Shown here: piece by piece, positions 1 to 8,047 of the stretch
Numbering within the stretch: position 1 is the stretch's first letter
How the letters are laid out: every line of letters begins with the position of its first letter
From: an uncultured Bacteroidales bacterium
GTDB taxonomy: Bacteria > Bacteroidota > Bacteroidia > Bacteroidales > UBA932
Assembly (NCBI GenBank): GCA_934695325.1
Contig: CAKUVD010000003.1
Span: 124,001 to 188,000 of the forward strand
DNA length: 64,000 nucleotides
Direction of reading: 5' to 3'
Notes under the pieces: model-generated
Told to the model about the DNA's origin: nothing
Database searches by the model: none
Seen by the model: only the letters and a program-made list of their open reading frames with translations
Made by a program: the position numbers and the translations under genes

Positions 1-222
1 CGTCCGACGGAAAGGTGGATCAAACGATGCGCAGACAAAATACGGAAGTTGCTGCTTCAGTGACGCATATTGAGTCTCATTCAGCTGCCGCACCACACGC
101 AACTGCCGTATTCGAGACGCAAAATCCGGTTTCGGATTCTTCAGTGCGTTATAAATATACTCCGGAGTAACCTTCCTGAGAGGCTCAGAGCCATTTCTGA
201 TGTTCAATCCTGCCGAAAACAT
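1..222 (-). CDS. VirE_N/BT4734-like protein, N-terminal part (runs off window)
   Basis: The first 74 codons of a minus-strand gene are visible and the frame stays open to the window edge. It starts at the ATG complementary to 220-222, 3 nt after the stop of the cas1 remnant. The visible protein has an early 'FSAGLNIRNG' segment, then 'SRIRQLR' and 'SLKQQLPYF'. That pattern of a short strand, a basic helix and a 'lK..LP' motif is what I associate with the N-terminal VirE/BT4734-like domain found with primase or VapE-type proteins in Bacteroidetes mobile elements. The family call is from memory of the pattern, and the catalytic part lies outside the window. The tight spacing suggests it was once co-transcribed with cas1. 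Confidence 0.5.
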   Translation of the reverse strand, partial: MFSAGLNIRNGSEPLRKVTPEYIYNALKNPKPDFASRIRQLRVVRQLNETQYASLKQQLPYFVCASFDPPFRRT

Positions 223-225
223 AGG

Positions 226-528
226 CTATGCATATTTTTTGAAAACCTGCGCCAAACTCTGTGCATACAGAGAAATCCGAGTCAGACGACTTCTCTGTGT
301 TCCTTTGTTCTCTATGACCTCATCCAGATAGTCATTCAAAGACTGTATGAGGACTCGCCTGCCGAGCGGTTCAAGCCAACAAGCGCCGTCATCCTTATAA
401 GAATAATGCTCTTCCGAAACCACATTCTGACGCAACAGCGAGAATACCACATAATCCACCCATACCCGGAACAGTTCAATGACATCATAGACAAGCACCG
501 GCCTGTTATAGTCATCACGGTGCATTAC
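226..528 (-). pseudogene. cas1: Cas1 C-terminal fragment
   Basis: About 99 codons match the C-terminal alpha-helical domain of the CRISPR integrase Cas1. The visible pieces are 'HRDDYNRPVLVYDVIELFR', a helix-rich middle, 'LEPLGRRVLIQSLNDYL' and the usual short basic tail ending in 'FKKYA'. A full Cas1 is about 300-330 residues, so the N-terminal beta domain and the first catalytic residues are missing. Just upstream of codon 1 the frame hits a stop (complement of 544-546). The adjoining plus-strand sequence is the start of a helicase remnant, so cas1 is cut at about 525-528. No cas2 and no repeat array are in the window. It is best read as a dead remnant. Confidence 0.72.
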
Positions 529-881
529 TGATAGTCGAAGACATTATCACATCCGGGACGACAAACCTCAGACAAGACCAGCAAAGCCGTCTGTTCATAG
601 ATTATCATTACCGGATGAAGGACATCGGAATCAAGCAAAACTCAGAAGAATACAAACGACGGATGACCACGGACCCATACCTGAACGCACTGCGCTGCAC
701 CTATGGATACGCTTTGACCTGTCATAAAGCCCAAGGAGGAGAATGGGACAATGTCTTCCTGAACATTCCCCGAGGTCTTCCATACAATGAACCACGCAGC
801 TACGCATACCAATGGGTCTACACGGCAATGACACGCGCGAAAAAGGAATTATATGTCATAAATGACTATTGGATCTGCTGA
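528..881 (+). pseudogene. UvrD/RecD-like helicase C-terminal fragment
   Basis: The open frame gives the last ~117 residues of a superfamily 1 helicase. It includes 'YGYALTCHKAQGGEWDNVF' (motif V region) and 'YTAMTRAKKELYVI' (motif VI with its arginine), the signature of the UvrD_C_2 module. The readable similarity begins near 528, upstream of the first ATG at 615 ('LRQDQQSRLFIDYHYRMK'). The ATPase half with the Walker motifs is missing, so the protein cannot be active. The missing half ends exactly where the head-to-head cas1 remnant begins, which suggests one deletion removed the 5' ends of both divergent genes. Confidence 0.78.
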
Positions 882-917
882 CGCCGCAAGAAAATCCAGA
901 CAATCTTTCATCGGGTA

Positions 918-948
918 TTGCTTCCCGCAAAAAATCGGCATATATTTG
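918..948 (+). promoter_or_regulatory. Bacteroidetes-type promoter for the ncRNA/RT cassette
   Basis: TTG at 918-920, a 20-nt spacer and TATATTTG at 941-948 match the Bacteroidetes -33 (TTG) and -7 (TAnnTTTG) consensus. The same 20-nt spacing is seen at the pdxA and MATE promoters in this window. The predicted transcription start is about 952-956, which coincides with the first base of the long-range stem of the ncRNA at 954. Confidence 0.62.
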
Positions 949-953
949 CAGCC

Positions 954-1159
954 ACAGAGGCAGAGCCCGGGTATGGCATTTCAGTGCTGATACTGAAAGC
1001 CTTATATGACACATCAAAAATAATATCCGTGTCGGGACAATGGACGGCTGCACCTGCCGAAAGACAGGCATTGTCCCATTCGTATGCTTGCATACGGCAG
1101 CCTTTATCCGGATCTTCCGGACGTACGTTATATGCTCCCGGACAAAGCCTCTGTTTTTT
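954..1159 (+). ncRNA. Candidate structured noncoding RNA upstream of the reverse transcriptase
   Basis: ACAGAGGC at 954-961 is exactly complementary to GCCTCTGT at 1147-1154, closing a ~200-nt domain. Inside it are four hairpins. H1 has GGC 975-977 and TTTCAGT 979-985 pairing with ACTGAAA 992-998 and GCC 999-1001, with A978 bulged. H2 has GGGACAATG 1034-1042 with CATTGTCCC 1069-1077, and an inner CCTG/CAGG helix. H3 has CGTATG 1081-1086 with CATACG 1091-1096. H4 has TCCGGA 1107-1112 with TCCGGA 1116-1121. A run of six T at 1154-1159 follows, 11 nt before the RT start codon. Known RT defence systems (retrons, DRT2, DRT9) have such an RNA directly upstream of the RT as template or cofactor. Its role here is inferred. 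Confidence 0.52.
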
Positions 1160-1170
1160 AAGACGCTGAA

Positions 1171-2874
1171 ATGGAATCATTCTTAGAATACACATCCGAC
1201 CAGAGAATCCTGAATCTGCTTGCGAAAGAGCGTGCGAAACTAGCCGTCAAGCGGAAATCATCGACCGCCGTGAATCCTGCCAGAATAACAGAAAAAGTTC
1301 AGAAGGGCGAACCTCTCTCTGTAGAGGACAAGCTGTTCACGATTATGCCTCCACGGGACAGGTGGGTCAGGCCGAGAAAGAAGGACAGGACCGTCGAAGG
1401 AGAGAAGAAAAGTCCGAGAGCCATCCTCAAAGACAGCATCCTTCTCACCATCCGGAAAGACCGCAAATCAGCAAGCGCACTCCCCTACCTCCGCAATCTC
1501 GACACGTTCATCTCTGAAATCAGGACGACAATAAAGGACAATACAGAACTGACCTTCAGCTCAATGGAGATAATCCCGAAGAAGAAAGGGCGTGATGGAG
1601 ACATCACCATAATGAGACCAATCTGCGCATTCACAGACCTGAAAGAGAAGACTCTGATATCCCTGGCAAGTTCCTATCTTTCCGAAGCAGCCGAAAATGT
1701 CCTGCACGAAGAGATTCTCTCGTACAGGCCTCCGAGATTCTACCACGGCAGCGAAAGAAAGATTCTGACCAGCAGGGAGAACGCCGTGGACAGCATTGAC
1801 AGTTACCGTTCACTCATCGGAAAACAAGACATATACGTGGCGGAATGCGATATCAAGAAGTACTATGACAGCATAAATCACGATATCGTACGGAACTGCT
1901 TCAACGACCTGGCAGACAGACTGTCCGGAAGCGGATTCACATACGGGCCGGTAAGACGGATACTGGACGCATACCTGAACTCATACTCTTTCTTCAACAA
2001 CGTCGCAGAGAAGGAGCTGCCAGAAGGCGAACGCCTCGACATCCCGTCACCAGAGGCCTTCATCAATGCTGGATGTTACAAGAGCATTGACGATTTCAAC
2101 TCCAGCAAATCCAAGATCGGGATTCCCCAGGGAGGAGCATTGTCAAGCGTAATCTCCAATGTCATAATGAACTCCATCGACCGCGGAACCGTACTGAAAG
2201 AAAATGATCCCGACCGATTCTTCTGCAGATATGGAGACGATATCCTTCTTATGCACACAGACAAGGATAAATGCTCCGAGCTCATAACGGAATACAGTGA
2301 AGGTCTGAAGGAAGCACATTTCCTGTGCCACGGATTCATAGACATATCTTCATATAAGACTGGAGAAAAGACCACCTGCGGACTATGGGAGCAGAAGTCC
2401 AAAAACCCGTTCCTATGGGGACGCGGAGAGGACGATTCGGCTGACTGGATAGGCTTTCTCGGCTATGAACTTCGATATACCGGAGAAATCCGCATACGAA
2501 GATCCTCATTCGACGAGAAATGCAAGCGCATTAAACGCTCATACCGGAGTGCGATAAAGGCGAAAATCGCCAACGGACTCAGCAATGCAGCGACCTACGA
2601 GGAACTGGAAAAGAAGTCAAGACATACGATAGAACGGTTCCGGGGCAACGGCCTTACAGGAGCCGCACATCTTACAGCAAATAAATACAGCGGCACACAA
2701 GCCGGAAAGCTTGATGGATATACCCGCCGGCATATCAGGTCCGTCATACGCAAAATCAGCAGGCATAACCAGATAGAAGGCCTAGCTGCCGAATCACTGC
2801 AGAGTCGTCTCATGGCTTCCCTGAAACCACTTATATCCGAATGCTGTAATTACAAAGCCACCCTGCACAGCTGA
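1171..2874 (+). CDS. Stand-alone reverse transcriptase, probable defence-associated RT
   Basis: This 567-residue protein has a clear RT core. Motif A is 'VAECDIKKYYDSINHD' with catalytic Asp227, the 'GIPQGGALSSVISN' motif surrounds Gln320, and the active site is 'CRYGDDILLM' (YGDD, residues 354-357). About 190 residues precede motif A. About 200 basic residues follow the YGDD, including a helical tail, and I recognise no nuclease or maturase domain there. It is longer than a typical retron RT (about 300-400) and has YGDD rather than the common retron YADD. No group II intron features or DGR repeats are evident. With the structured RNA upstream, an unassigned DRT/UG/Abi-type RT is the best reading. 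The ATG at 1171 fits the start of similarity. The flanks are gene remnants, as expected for a defence cassette. Confidence 0.85.
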   Translation: MESFLEYTSDQRILNLLAKERAKLAVKRKSSTAVNPARITEKVQKGEPLSVEDKLFTIMPPRDRWVRPRKKDRTVEGEKKSPRAILKDSILLTIRKDRKSASALPYLRNLDTFISEIRTTIKDNTELTFSSMEIIPKKKGRDGDITIMRPICAFTDLKEKTLISLASSYLSEAAENVLHEEILSYRPPRFYHGSERKILTSRENAVDSIDSYRSLIGKQDIYVAECDIKKYYDSINHDIVRNCFNDLADRLSGSGFTYGPVRRILDAYLNSYSFFNNVAEKELPEGERLDIPSPEAFINAGCYKSIDDFNSSKSKIGIPQGGALSSVISNVIMNSIDRGTVLKENDPDRFFCRYGDDILLMHTDKDKCSELITEYSEGLKEAHFLCHGFIDISSYKTGEKTTCGLWEQKSKNPFLWGRGEDDSADWIGFLGYELRYTGEIRIRRSSFDEKCKRIKRSYRSAIKAKIANGLSNAATYEELEKKSRHTIERFRGNGLTGAAHLTANKYSGTQAGKLDGYTRRHIRSVIRKISRHNQIEGLAAESLQSRLMASLKPLISECCNYKATLHS

Positions 2875-3234
2875 CGCCAGCCACTAATAGGCCGCGGTAT
2901 ACAGTGCTTCCGACAATGTATGATGCGCCGGAATTGCCCTGCGGAGGATTTCAATAGGGTCACACGGCAATGCCTCGTGCGAAAAAGGGACTATATAATA
3001 AACGGCTATTTGCATCTTATTTAACACTTTTTTTGACTGCTTTCTATGACGTCCACGAGGAACTGTAGAGTACCATCTGACGGGTTATTGAATATATAAG
3101 TTATTACAAATCAAGGATCAACTAAAAATTTAACAGAGTATTCAAATAAATTTGCCATTTTTATGTAAGATTTACTAACTTTTAAGGTAAGATATAGCAG
3201 TTGATAGTTGAATGAAATGGATATAAAAGAAAAA
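2875..3234. other. Intergenic stretch with a degraded helicase 3' end, then AT-rich DNA
   Basis: The first ~140 bases contain a decayed copy of the helicase 3' end (separate entry). From about 3017 the DNA becomes AT-rich, with no open frame that resembles a protein. TAAATTTG at 3147-3154 resembles a -7 box but has no TTG at the right distance. I see no tRNA, attachment-site duplication or insertion sequence here. Confidence 0.5.
2905..3016 (+). pseudogene. Decayed copy of the helicase 3' end
   Basis: Positions 2952-2996 align without gaps to 810-854, the motif VI region of the helicase remnant on the other side of the RT. By hand count 36 of 45 positions are identical, including an 11-base run and a 9-base run. 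Weaker similarity extends leftwards to about 2905. No frame stays open. It shows that the RT cassette lies between two versions of the same helicase end, as if it was inserted at, or brought in with, a helicase-flanked locus. Confidence 0.5.
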
Positions 3235-3600
3235 TAACAGAATTATTACTCTCGACTGGAAAGGAGAATATCCGCAAAGTGATGAATATATGGAGGCCAA
3301 CGGCTTCTTCACGATATCTGCAAAAGTGACCAATACTATATGAACGATGAGGGAGTCGCATACCGCGACAATGATAAAATCAAGAGAGGACACGGAGTCA
3401 GGTCAATGTTCATACTAAAGAGAAAATGTCTGCTTCCGCTGAATTATGATGAGGAGATGGCCATTTGGTGGCATATGCGATGTCCGGATCCATACAGCAG
3501 GACTCACGAACAGGAACGGCGTGAATCCGAAAATATCCCCCTTTGCAGACTCATTCAGGAGGCTGACAGAAATGCCGCAAACCAGAGCAAGAAAAATTAA
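3235..3600 (+). pseudogene. HD-domain hydrolase, frameshifted and internally deleted
   Basis: The last 86 codons (3340-3600) resemble the C-terminal half of small HD-domain hydrolases common in Bacteroidetes accessory DNA: 'IKRGHGVRSMFIL', 'DEEMAIWWHM', and a final 'IPLCRLIQEADRNA'. Upstream, pieces of the same protein appear in other frames: 'TGKENIRKVM' in one, 'YMEANGFFT' in a second, and 'CKSDQYYMNDEG' continuing into the open frame. The jump from 'ANGFFT' to 'CKSDQYY' removes the segment that should hold the first metal-binding His and the HD pair. The gene therefore has at least one frameshift and one deletion over its active site. Confidence 0.62.
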
Positions 3601-3611
3601 AACACTGAAAT

Positions 3612-4904
3612 ATGAAGATTCTACATACATCCGACCTGCATCTGGGACATACGTTCTACTCGTATGACAGGACAGCCGAGCAGACCGGCTGCCTCGCCCA
3701 GATAGAAAACATCATCAAAGAACAGAAGCCGGACGCATACGTCATCAGCGGAGATGTCTATCATACGACATCACCTCAGACGTCAGCCCAGGAGATGTTT
3801 ATGCATCATCTTATGACGGTCCACAAGATCGCACCGTCAATGAAAGTCATCGTGACAGCCGGCAACCACGACAGCAACAAGATAGAGATCGCCGACCCGC
3901 TGTGGAACCTCGTGGGAGTATCCATCGTGGCATCCATAAGACGCAACATCCTCCAGGGAGAAGACAGCGATGAATTTCACGAGCAGCTGTTTGAACGCCA
4001 TATCTTCCCCATCGAGAGAGACGGCAGCACAGTCGGATACATTGTCGCCATACCACATTGCTACCCGGGGAATTTCCCTGCAGTGAAAGCAGACCTCCCG
4101 AGGGAGGAGAGAATGAAGGAATTCATATCCCTCCTGCTCGGAGAAGTCGGAAGACGCAATAAAAACGGACTTCCGGTCGTCGTGATGGCCCATACGGCCG
4201 TAAGCCGAATTCCAGGAGAGACCCCCGACGCCGTCGGTCAGGACCTCGACATAATCGGAGGAATCGATATGGTCAATGCTGATGTTTTCGGTACAGGTTA
4301 CGACTACATCGCACTCGGCCATATACACAATCCGCAGAATATCTCTGACAGGATCCGCTACAGCGGCTCTCCCCTGCCGATATCTTTCGATGAGGACTTC
4401 CAGCACAGCGTCTCGCTCGTGACCATCGACGCCCACGGCGATACGCCGAAAGTCGAGACCATCGACATTGACAATGCCAGGCCAGTCATTACCATACCGC
4501 AGCAGGACAGGACCAGCCGCAGCGACGTGAAGTCCCTCAAATGGGACCAGGCATACGAAGAGTTCAAGAATATGGATCCGGGAAAAGCCTGCTATGTACG
4601 GCTCAATGTCACTGACGACGGAACCATCCCGGTCGAGGCTAAAGACAAGGCTGCCAAAGTCCCGGAGCAGTGCAACCTCAAGGCGAAGTTCTGCCTCATA
4701 AACAGGGTGAAGAAGGTCAATGAAAAAACCGGCAGTTCCTCCGGGAAGGTAGAAATCAGCACCGCTGAACTCGGAAAGATGGGTCCTTACTCTGTGGCTG
4801 AACTCTACCTGAAAGAGACTGGTCAAGACGGCATTGACGAAAACATACTCTCCTTGCTGAAAGAAACCATAAACGAAGTGATGAACTCTGAAAAACACGA
4901 CTGA
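3612..4904 (+). CDS. sbcD: Exonuclease subunit SbcD (Mre11-type)
   Basis: This is the nuclease subunit of the SbcCD complex, which opens DNA hairpins and processes broken ends. The 430-residue protein carries the metallophosphoesterase motifs in order: 'TSDLHLGH' at residues 7-14, 'GDVYH', 'AGNHDS' and 'GHIH'. A C-terminal capping region follows. The length fits the family (about 380-430). The ATG at 3612 places the first Asp motif 7 residues in. sbcC follows after 4 nt, so the two are one operon. A broken HD hydrolase lies directly upstream, so the operon promoter may be inside those remnants. Confidence 0.95.
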   Translation: MKILHTSDLHLGHTFYSYDRTAEQTGCLAQIENIIKEQKPDAYVISGDVYHTTSPQTSAQEMFMHHLMTVHKIAPSMKVIVTAGNHDSNKIEIADPLWNLVGVSIVASIRRNILQGEDSDEFHEQLFERHIFPIERDGSTVGYIVAIPHCYPGNFPAVKADLPREERMKEFISLLLGEVGRRNKNGLPVVVMAHTAVSRIPGETPDAVGQDLDIIGGIDMVNADVFGTGYDYIALGHIHNPQNISDRIRYSGSPLPISFDEDFQHSVSLVTIDAHGDTPKVETIDIDNARPVITIPQQDRTSRSDVKSLKWDQAYEEFKNMDPGKACYVRLNVTDDGTIPVEAKDKAAKVPEQCNLKAKFCLINRVKKVNEKTGSSSGKVEISTAELGKMGPYSVAELYLKETGQDGIDENILSLLKETINEVMNSEKHD

Positions 4905-4908
4905 TACT

Positions 4909-7900
4909 ATGAAACTGAAGAAACTCGATATTGAAAACATAGCATCGATCTCCTCCGCGAGCATCGATTTCACATCTGCACCGCTGTCGGACTCCCCTAT
5001 TTTTCTCATCTGCGGCGAGACCGGAAGCGGGAAATCCACCATCCTGGACGCGATATGTCTTGCCCTGTACAACAAGACCCCCCGCCTGACAAACGGCAGA
5101 AAGACAGATGAGACGTCCTACAGAGAGGGCGGGCAGGAAATCAGCATAATGTCTGTAAACCAGATGCTTAAGAAAGGCGAGAAGGACGGATGTATAACAC
5201 TCCGGTTCGAGGGGGCGGACGGCTCCGACTACACCGCCGAGTGGAAATGCCGTGTAAACCGCAACGGAAAACTGGAGGACGAGAACTGGTCCATAACAGA
5301 CAGCACCGGAAAGACGGATGCCGGCAAAGGCAAGGCACGCACAGACAAAATGACGGAAATCATTGGCCTGGACTACGATGAATTCTGCCGCACGTCAATG
5401 CTCGCCCAGGGACAGTTCACACAGTTCCTGAAGGCCGACACCAAGGAAAAGTCCGCAATTCTCGAGAAGATCACCGGTACGGAGATTTACGCAAAAATCG
5501 GAGCACGCATCCATCAGAAAGCACTCGACGCCGATAATGCCTATAAAGAGGCCGAGAGGAATGTAAATTCAGTCGTCCTTCTCTCGGAAGAGGAAAAGAG
5601 CGCTCTTGTCAATGAATTGAAACAGACAGAAAGCGACATTGAAAAGAACAAAACAGCATCGGCCCTGTTCGAGAGCCTACTGAAGGCTTTTGAGGCCGTC
5701 GAAGCTGCTGAAAAGGCCATAAAGGCATCTGAAGAGACTCTTGCATCGGCGAAGTCGCAGTTCGCTGATCTCACCAATGACCTTGCTTATGAGAAAGCCG
5801 CACTCGGTGAGAAAAACAAATACGCAGAAGCGCTGGCGAAAGACATTGATGCGCAAAAAGTTTATGAAGATATGTTCGCAAATGTCCAGGCCATCGAATC
5901 GAATCTTGTGAACGTCACCAAGCAGAGAGACAACTGCAAGAAACATAACGAGACTCTTGAGAATGAGAAAAAAGCCCTTGAAGATGCCAAGATTCTTTTC
6001 GCTGAACTCGAATCAAGAAAAGCCGATGCGGAGAAGAATCTTGACAGCAAGAAAGCCGCTGTAACGAAGGCAATTGAGGCAAAAATGGCTCTCAGACCCG
6101 AAGAGGTGGAGAAAGAGAGGCAGGTCATTGACAAAGAACTGGAACTCATCGGCGATGCCGGCACTGAATATGCCGCCATCCAGCAGAAAGAAGAGAACCT
6201 CATTACTGAAAGGTCAGATTACCAAAAAGCGGAAGAAAAGATTGCAAAAGAGCGAGTTACGCTCAACGAACTTAAAGAGAAGGAGGAAGAGGCCAACAAA
6301 GCCTACGAGAAAAGCCTTGAAGCCTATAATGTGCAGGCCAAGGCCATAGACACGGCTGCCACCAACCTCAGGAACTGGCTTCGCAAGACAGGGAGAGACA
6401 CCTGTCCTGTATGCAATGCGAAAATAACCTCGCTCATCTCGGAACAGGAGGCGAACGATATGCTCAAGCCGGCAAAAGAGGAATTGGAAAAGGCAGAGAT
6501 GGAGAAAAGAAAAGCAACCGACGCTTTTATCGAAGCAGGCACTGCCTTCAGAGCCATATCAGACGGACTCGATAAGTCCAAAAAGAGAATCGACAATAAC
6601 GAAAAGACATTGGCCGGACTCAGGGAGACGTTCGCCAGGAAGTTCTCATCATTGGGAATCAAAGCCGATGAAAAGGACATCCGGGAAAAGCTGGAAGCGG
6701 CCAGACAGGCGCTGGCCACACGCAAGGAGGCGAATGAAAAGGCTATTGCCGCTGTCAATGCCAGGCAGAAGGATGTGGACATAGCAACTGCGGACAGGGA
6801 CTCTTACCAGAATGACATCTACTCCCCCATAGTGTCAGAATACAACAAGAAGAATCTGGAGATTCAGAAAATATGCAGCGACATTGACAATGCCGTGAAA
6901 ATGATTTCAGCCGCAGAGAGCTCCGCATCGGAGTCTCTTCTGGCGGCAGGAAGACTTATATCCTTCCCTGACTGGGGAAAGGAATGGGAACGTGATGCTG
7001 AAGGCTTTATGGCGAAGCTCAAGGCCATGGCCAAAAAGTACAATGACACTCTCAAAGAGTCAGACAAGGTGGCCGGAGAGGTGAAGAATCTCGAAAACGC
7101 CATCGCGGCTGCATCCGATGTCCAGGAAAGGATTTTCTCAGTCAAAAGCGACTTTGCCACTGATGAAATCATACCGAAAAAATTCACCGGCAACGCCATC
7201 GTGGAGTGGGGCTCATTGGAGAGCCGCATCAGAACAGCACTTGATAACATAGACAGTGCCCGCAAGTCTAAAGAACAGAATGAGAACATCCTTAGAAGCA
7301 CTTATACTAAAGACGGCGCCCTGCCGAAGACAGCCGACGAGGTTCGCGTACTGAAGACGGAGGTCGAGTCGGACAATATGGGCAAGTCAGAACGACTCGG
7401 CAAGCTCAAGAACGTCATTGAAGAGGATGACAGAAAGCAGGTCGAGCTTAAAAGCAAGATTGACGCACGCGACAAGGCTGGCAAGGTCAATGCCCGGTGG
7501 AAGACTCTGGACAACCTTTTCGGAGGCACCGACGGATTCACGTTCAAGAAAATAGCCCAGAGCTACATAATGCAGGACATCCTCAATCACGCAAACGCAT
7601 ATCTGAGGAAAATCGCGCCAAGGTATGAATTGACGGCTCAGCCTGGTTCCCTCGTCATCTTGGTAGAGGACAATGCAGACGGCGTAGTCCGCTCCGGCAA
7701 CACACTCTCGGGCGGTGAAGGATTTGTGATTTCATTGTCATTGGCCCTGGGCCTGTCCAGCCTCGCAGAGAACAGCATCAGCGTGGATACGCTCTTCATC
7801 GACGAAGGCTTTGGTACGCTCAGCCAGGAGTGGCTGAACAGCGTGATGTCGGCATTGGAGAAACTGAACTCCTCCAGCGGCAAGCACGTCGGCATCATCT

Positions 7901-7992
7901 CCCACATAGAGGACCTCCAGAAAAGGATTCCGACCGTGATTGAAGTCAAGAAAAAGAACGCCACCACCAGCGAAATCTTCGTCCGCGGGTGA
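4909..7992 (+). CDS. sbcC: Exonuclease subunit SbcC (Rad50-type ATPase)
   Basis: This is the SMC-like ATPase partner of SbcD. In its 1027 residues the Walker A motif 'GETGSGKST' is at 36-44. Two long Lys/Glu/Ala-rich coiled-coil arms meet at a zinc hook, CPVC, at 499-502, close to the protein midpoint as expected. The ABC signature 'LSGGE' is at 933-937 and Walker B ends in Asp965-Glu966. Every element needed for activity is visible. The 4-nt gap from sbcD implies translational coupling. SbcCD cuts cruciforms and palindromes, so it could act on hairpin-forming DNA such as cDNA from the RT cassette 2 kb upstream, but that is speculation. Confidence 0.95.
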   Translation: MKLKKLDIENIASISSASIDFTSAPLSDSPIFLICGETGSGKSTILDAICLALYNKTPRLTNGRKTDETSYREGGQEISIMSVNQMLKKGEKDGCITLRFEGADGSDYTAEWKCRVNRNGKLEDENWSITDSTGKTDAGKGKARTDKMTEIIGLDYDEFCRTSMLAQGQFTQFLKADTKEKSAILEKITGTEIYAKIGARIHQKALDADNAYKEAERNVNSVVLLSEEEKSALVNELKQTESDIEKNKTASALFESLLKAFEAVEAAEKAIKASEETLASAKSQFADLTNDLAYEKAALGEKNKYAEALAKDIDAQKVYEDMFANVQAIESNLVNVTKQRDNCKKHNETLENEKKALEDAKILFAELESRKADAEKNLDSKKAAVTKAIEAKMALRPEEVEKERQVIDKELELIGDAGTEYAAIQQKEENLITERSDYQKAEEKIAKERVTLNELKEKEEEANKAYEKSLEAYNVQAKAIDTAATNLRNWLRKTGRDTCPVCNAKITSLISEQEANDMLKPAKEELEKAEMEKRKATDAFIEAGTAFRAISDGLDKSKKRIDNNEKTLAGLRETFARKFSSLGIKADEKDIREKLEAARQALATRKEANEKAIAAVNARQKDVDIATADRDSYQNDIYSPIVSEYNKKNLEIQKICSDIDNAVKMISAAESSASESLLAAGRLISFPDWGKEWERDAEGFMAKLKAMAKKYNDTLKESDKVAGEVKNLENAIAAASDVQERIFSVKSDFATDEIIPKKFTGNAIVEWGSLESRIRTALDNIDSARKSKEQNENILRSTYTKDGALPKTADEVRVLKTEVESDNMGKSERLGKLKNVIEEDDRKQVELKSKIDARDKAGKVNARWKTLDNLFGGTDGFTFKKIAQSYIMQDILNHANAYLRKIAPRYELTAQPGSLVILVEDNADGVVRSGNTLSGGEGFVISLSLALGLSSLAENSISVDTLFIDEGFGTLSQEWLNSVMSALEKLNSSSGKHVGIISHIEDLQKRIPTVIEVKKKNATTSEIFVRG

Positions 7993-8047
7993 TGGGTAAT
8001 TCCAAGATCGGTGTCACCTCACTTAGTGCTGGTTTTATGAAACTTCT

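Noticed and set aside
70..531. 153-codon plus-strand frame
   Set aside because: Lies antisense to the cas1 remnant and the VirE_N-like start, both of which have family similarity.
226..2874. RT and cas1 as one CRISPR RT-Cas1 adaptation module
   Set aside because: They are on opposite strands, cas1 is truncated, a helicase remnant separates them, and no repeat array was found. Proximity in a worn defence island explains it better.
954..2874. A standard retron (msr-msd plus RT)
   Set aside because: The closing inverted repeat is suggestive, but the RT is longer, has YGDD and no clear retron-specific motif, and I cannot identify the branching guanosine. I kept the broader RT/ncRNA call.
3837..5075. 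412-codon minus-strand frame
   Set aside because: It is antisense to sbcD and the start of sbcC, whose motifs are complete; its own translation lacks any recognisable pattern.
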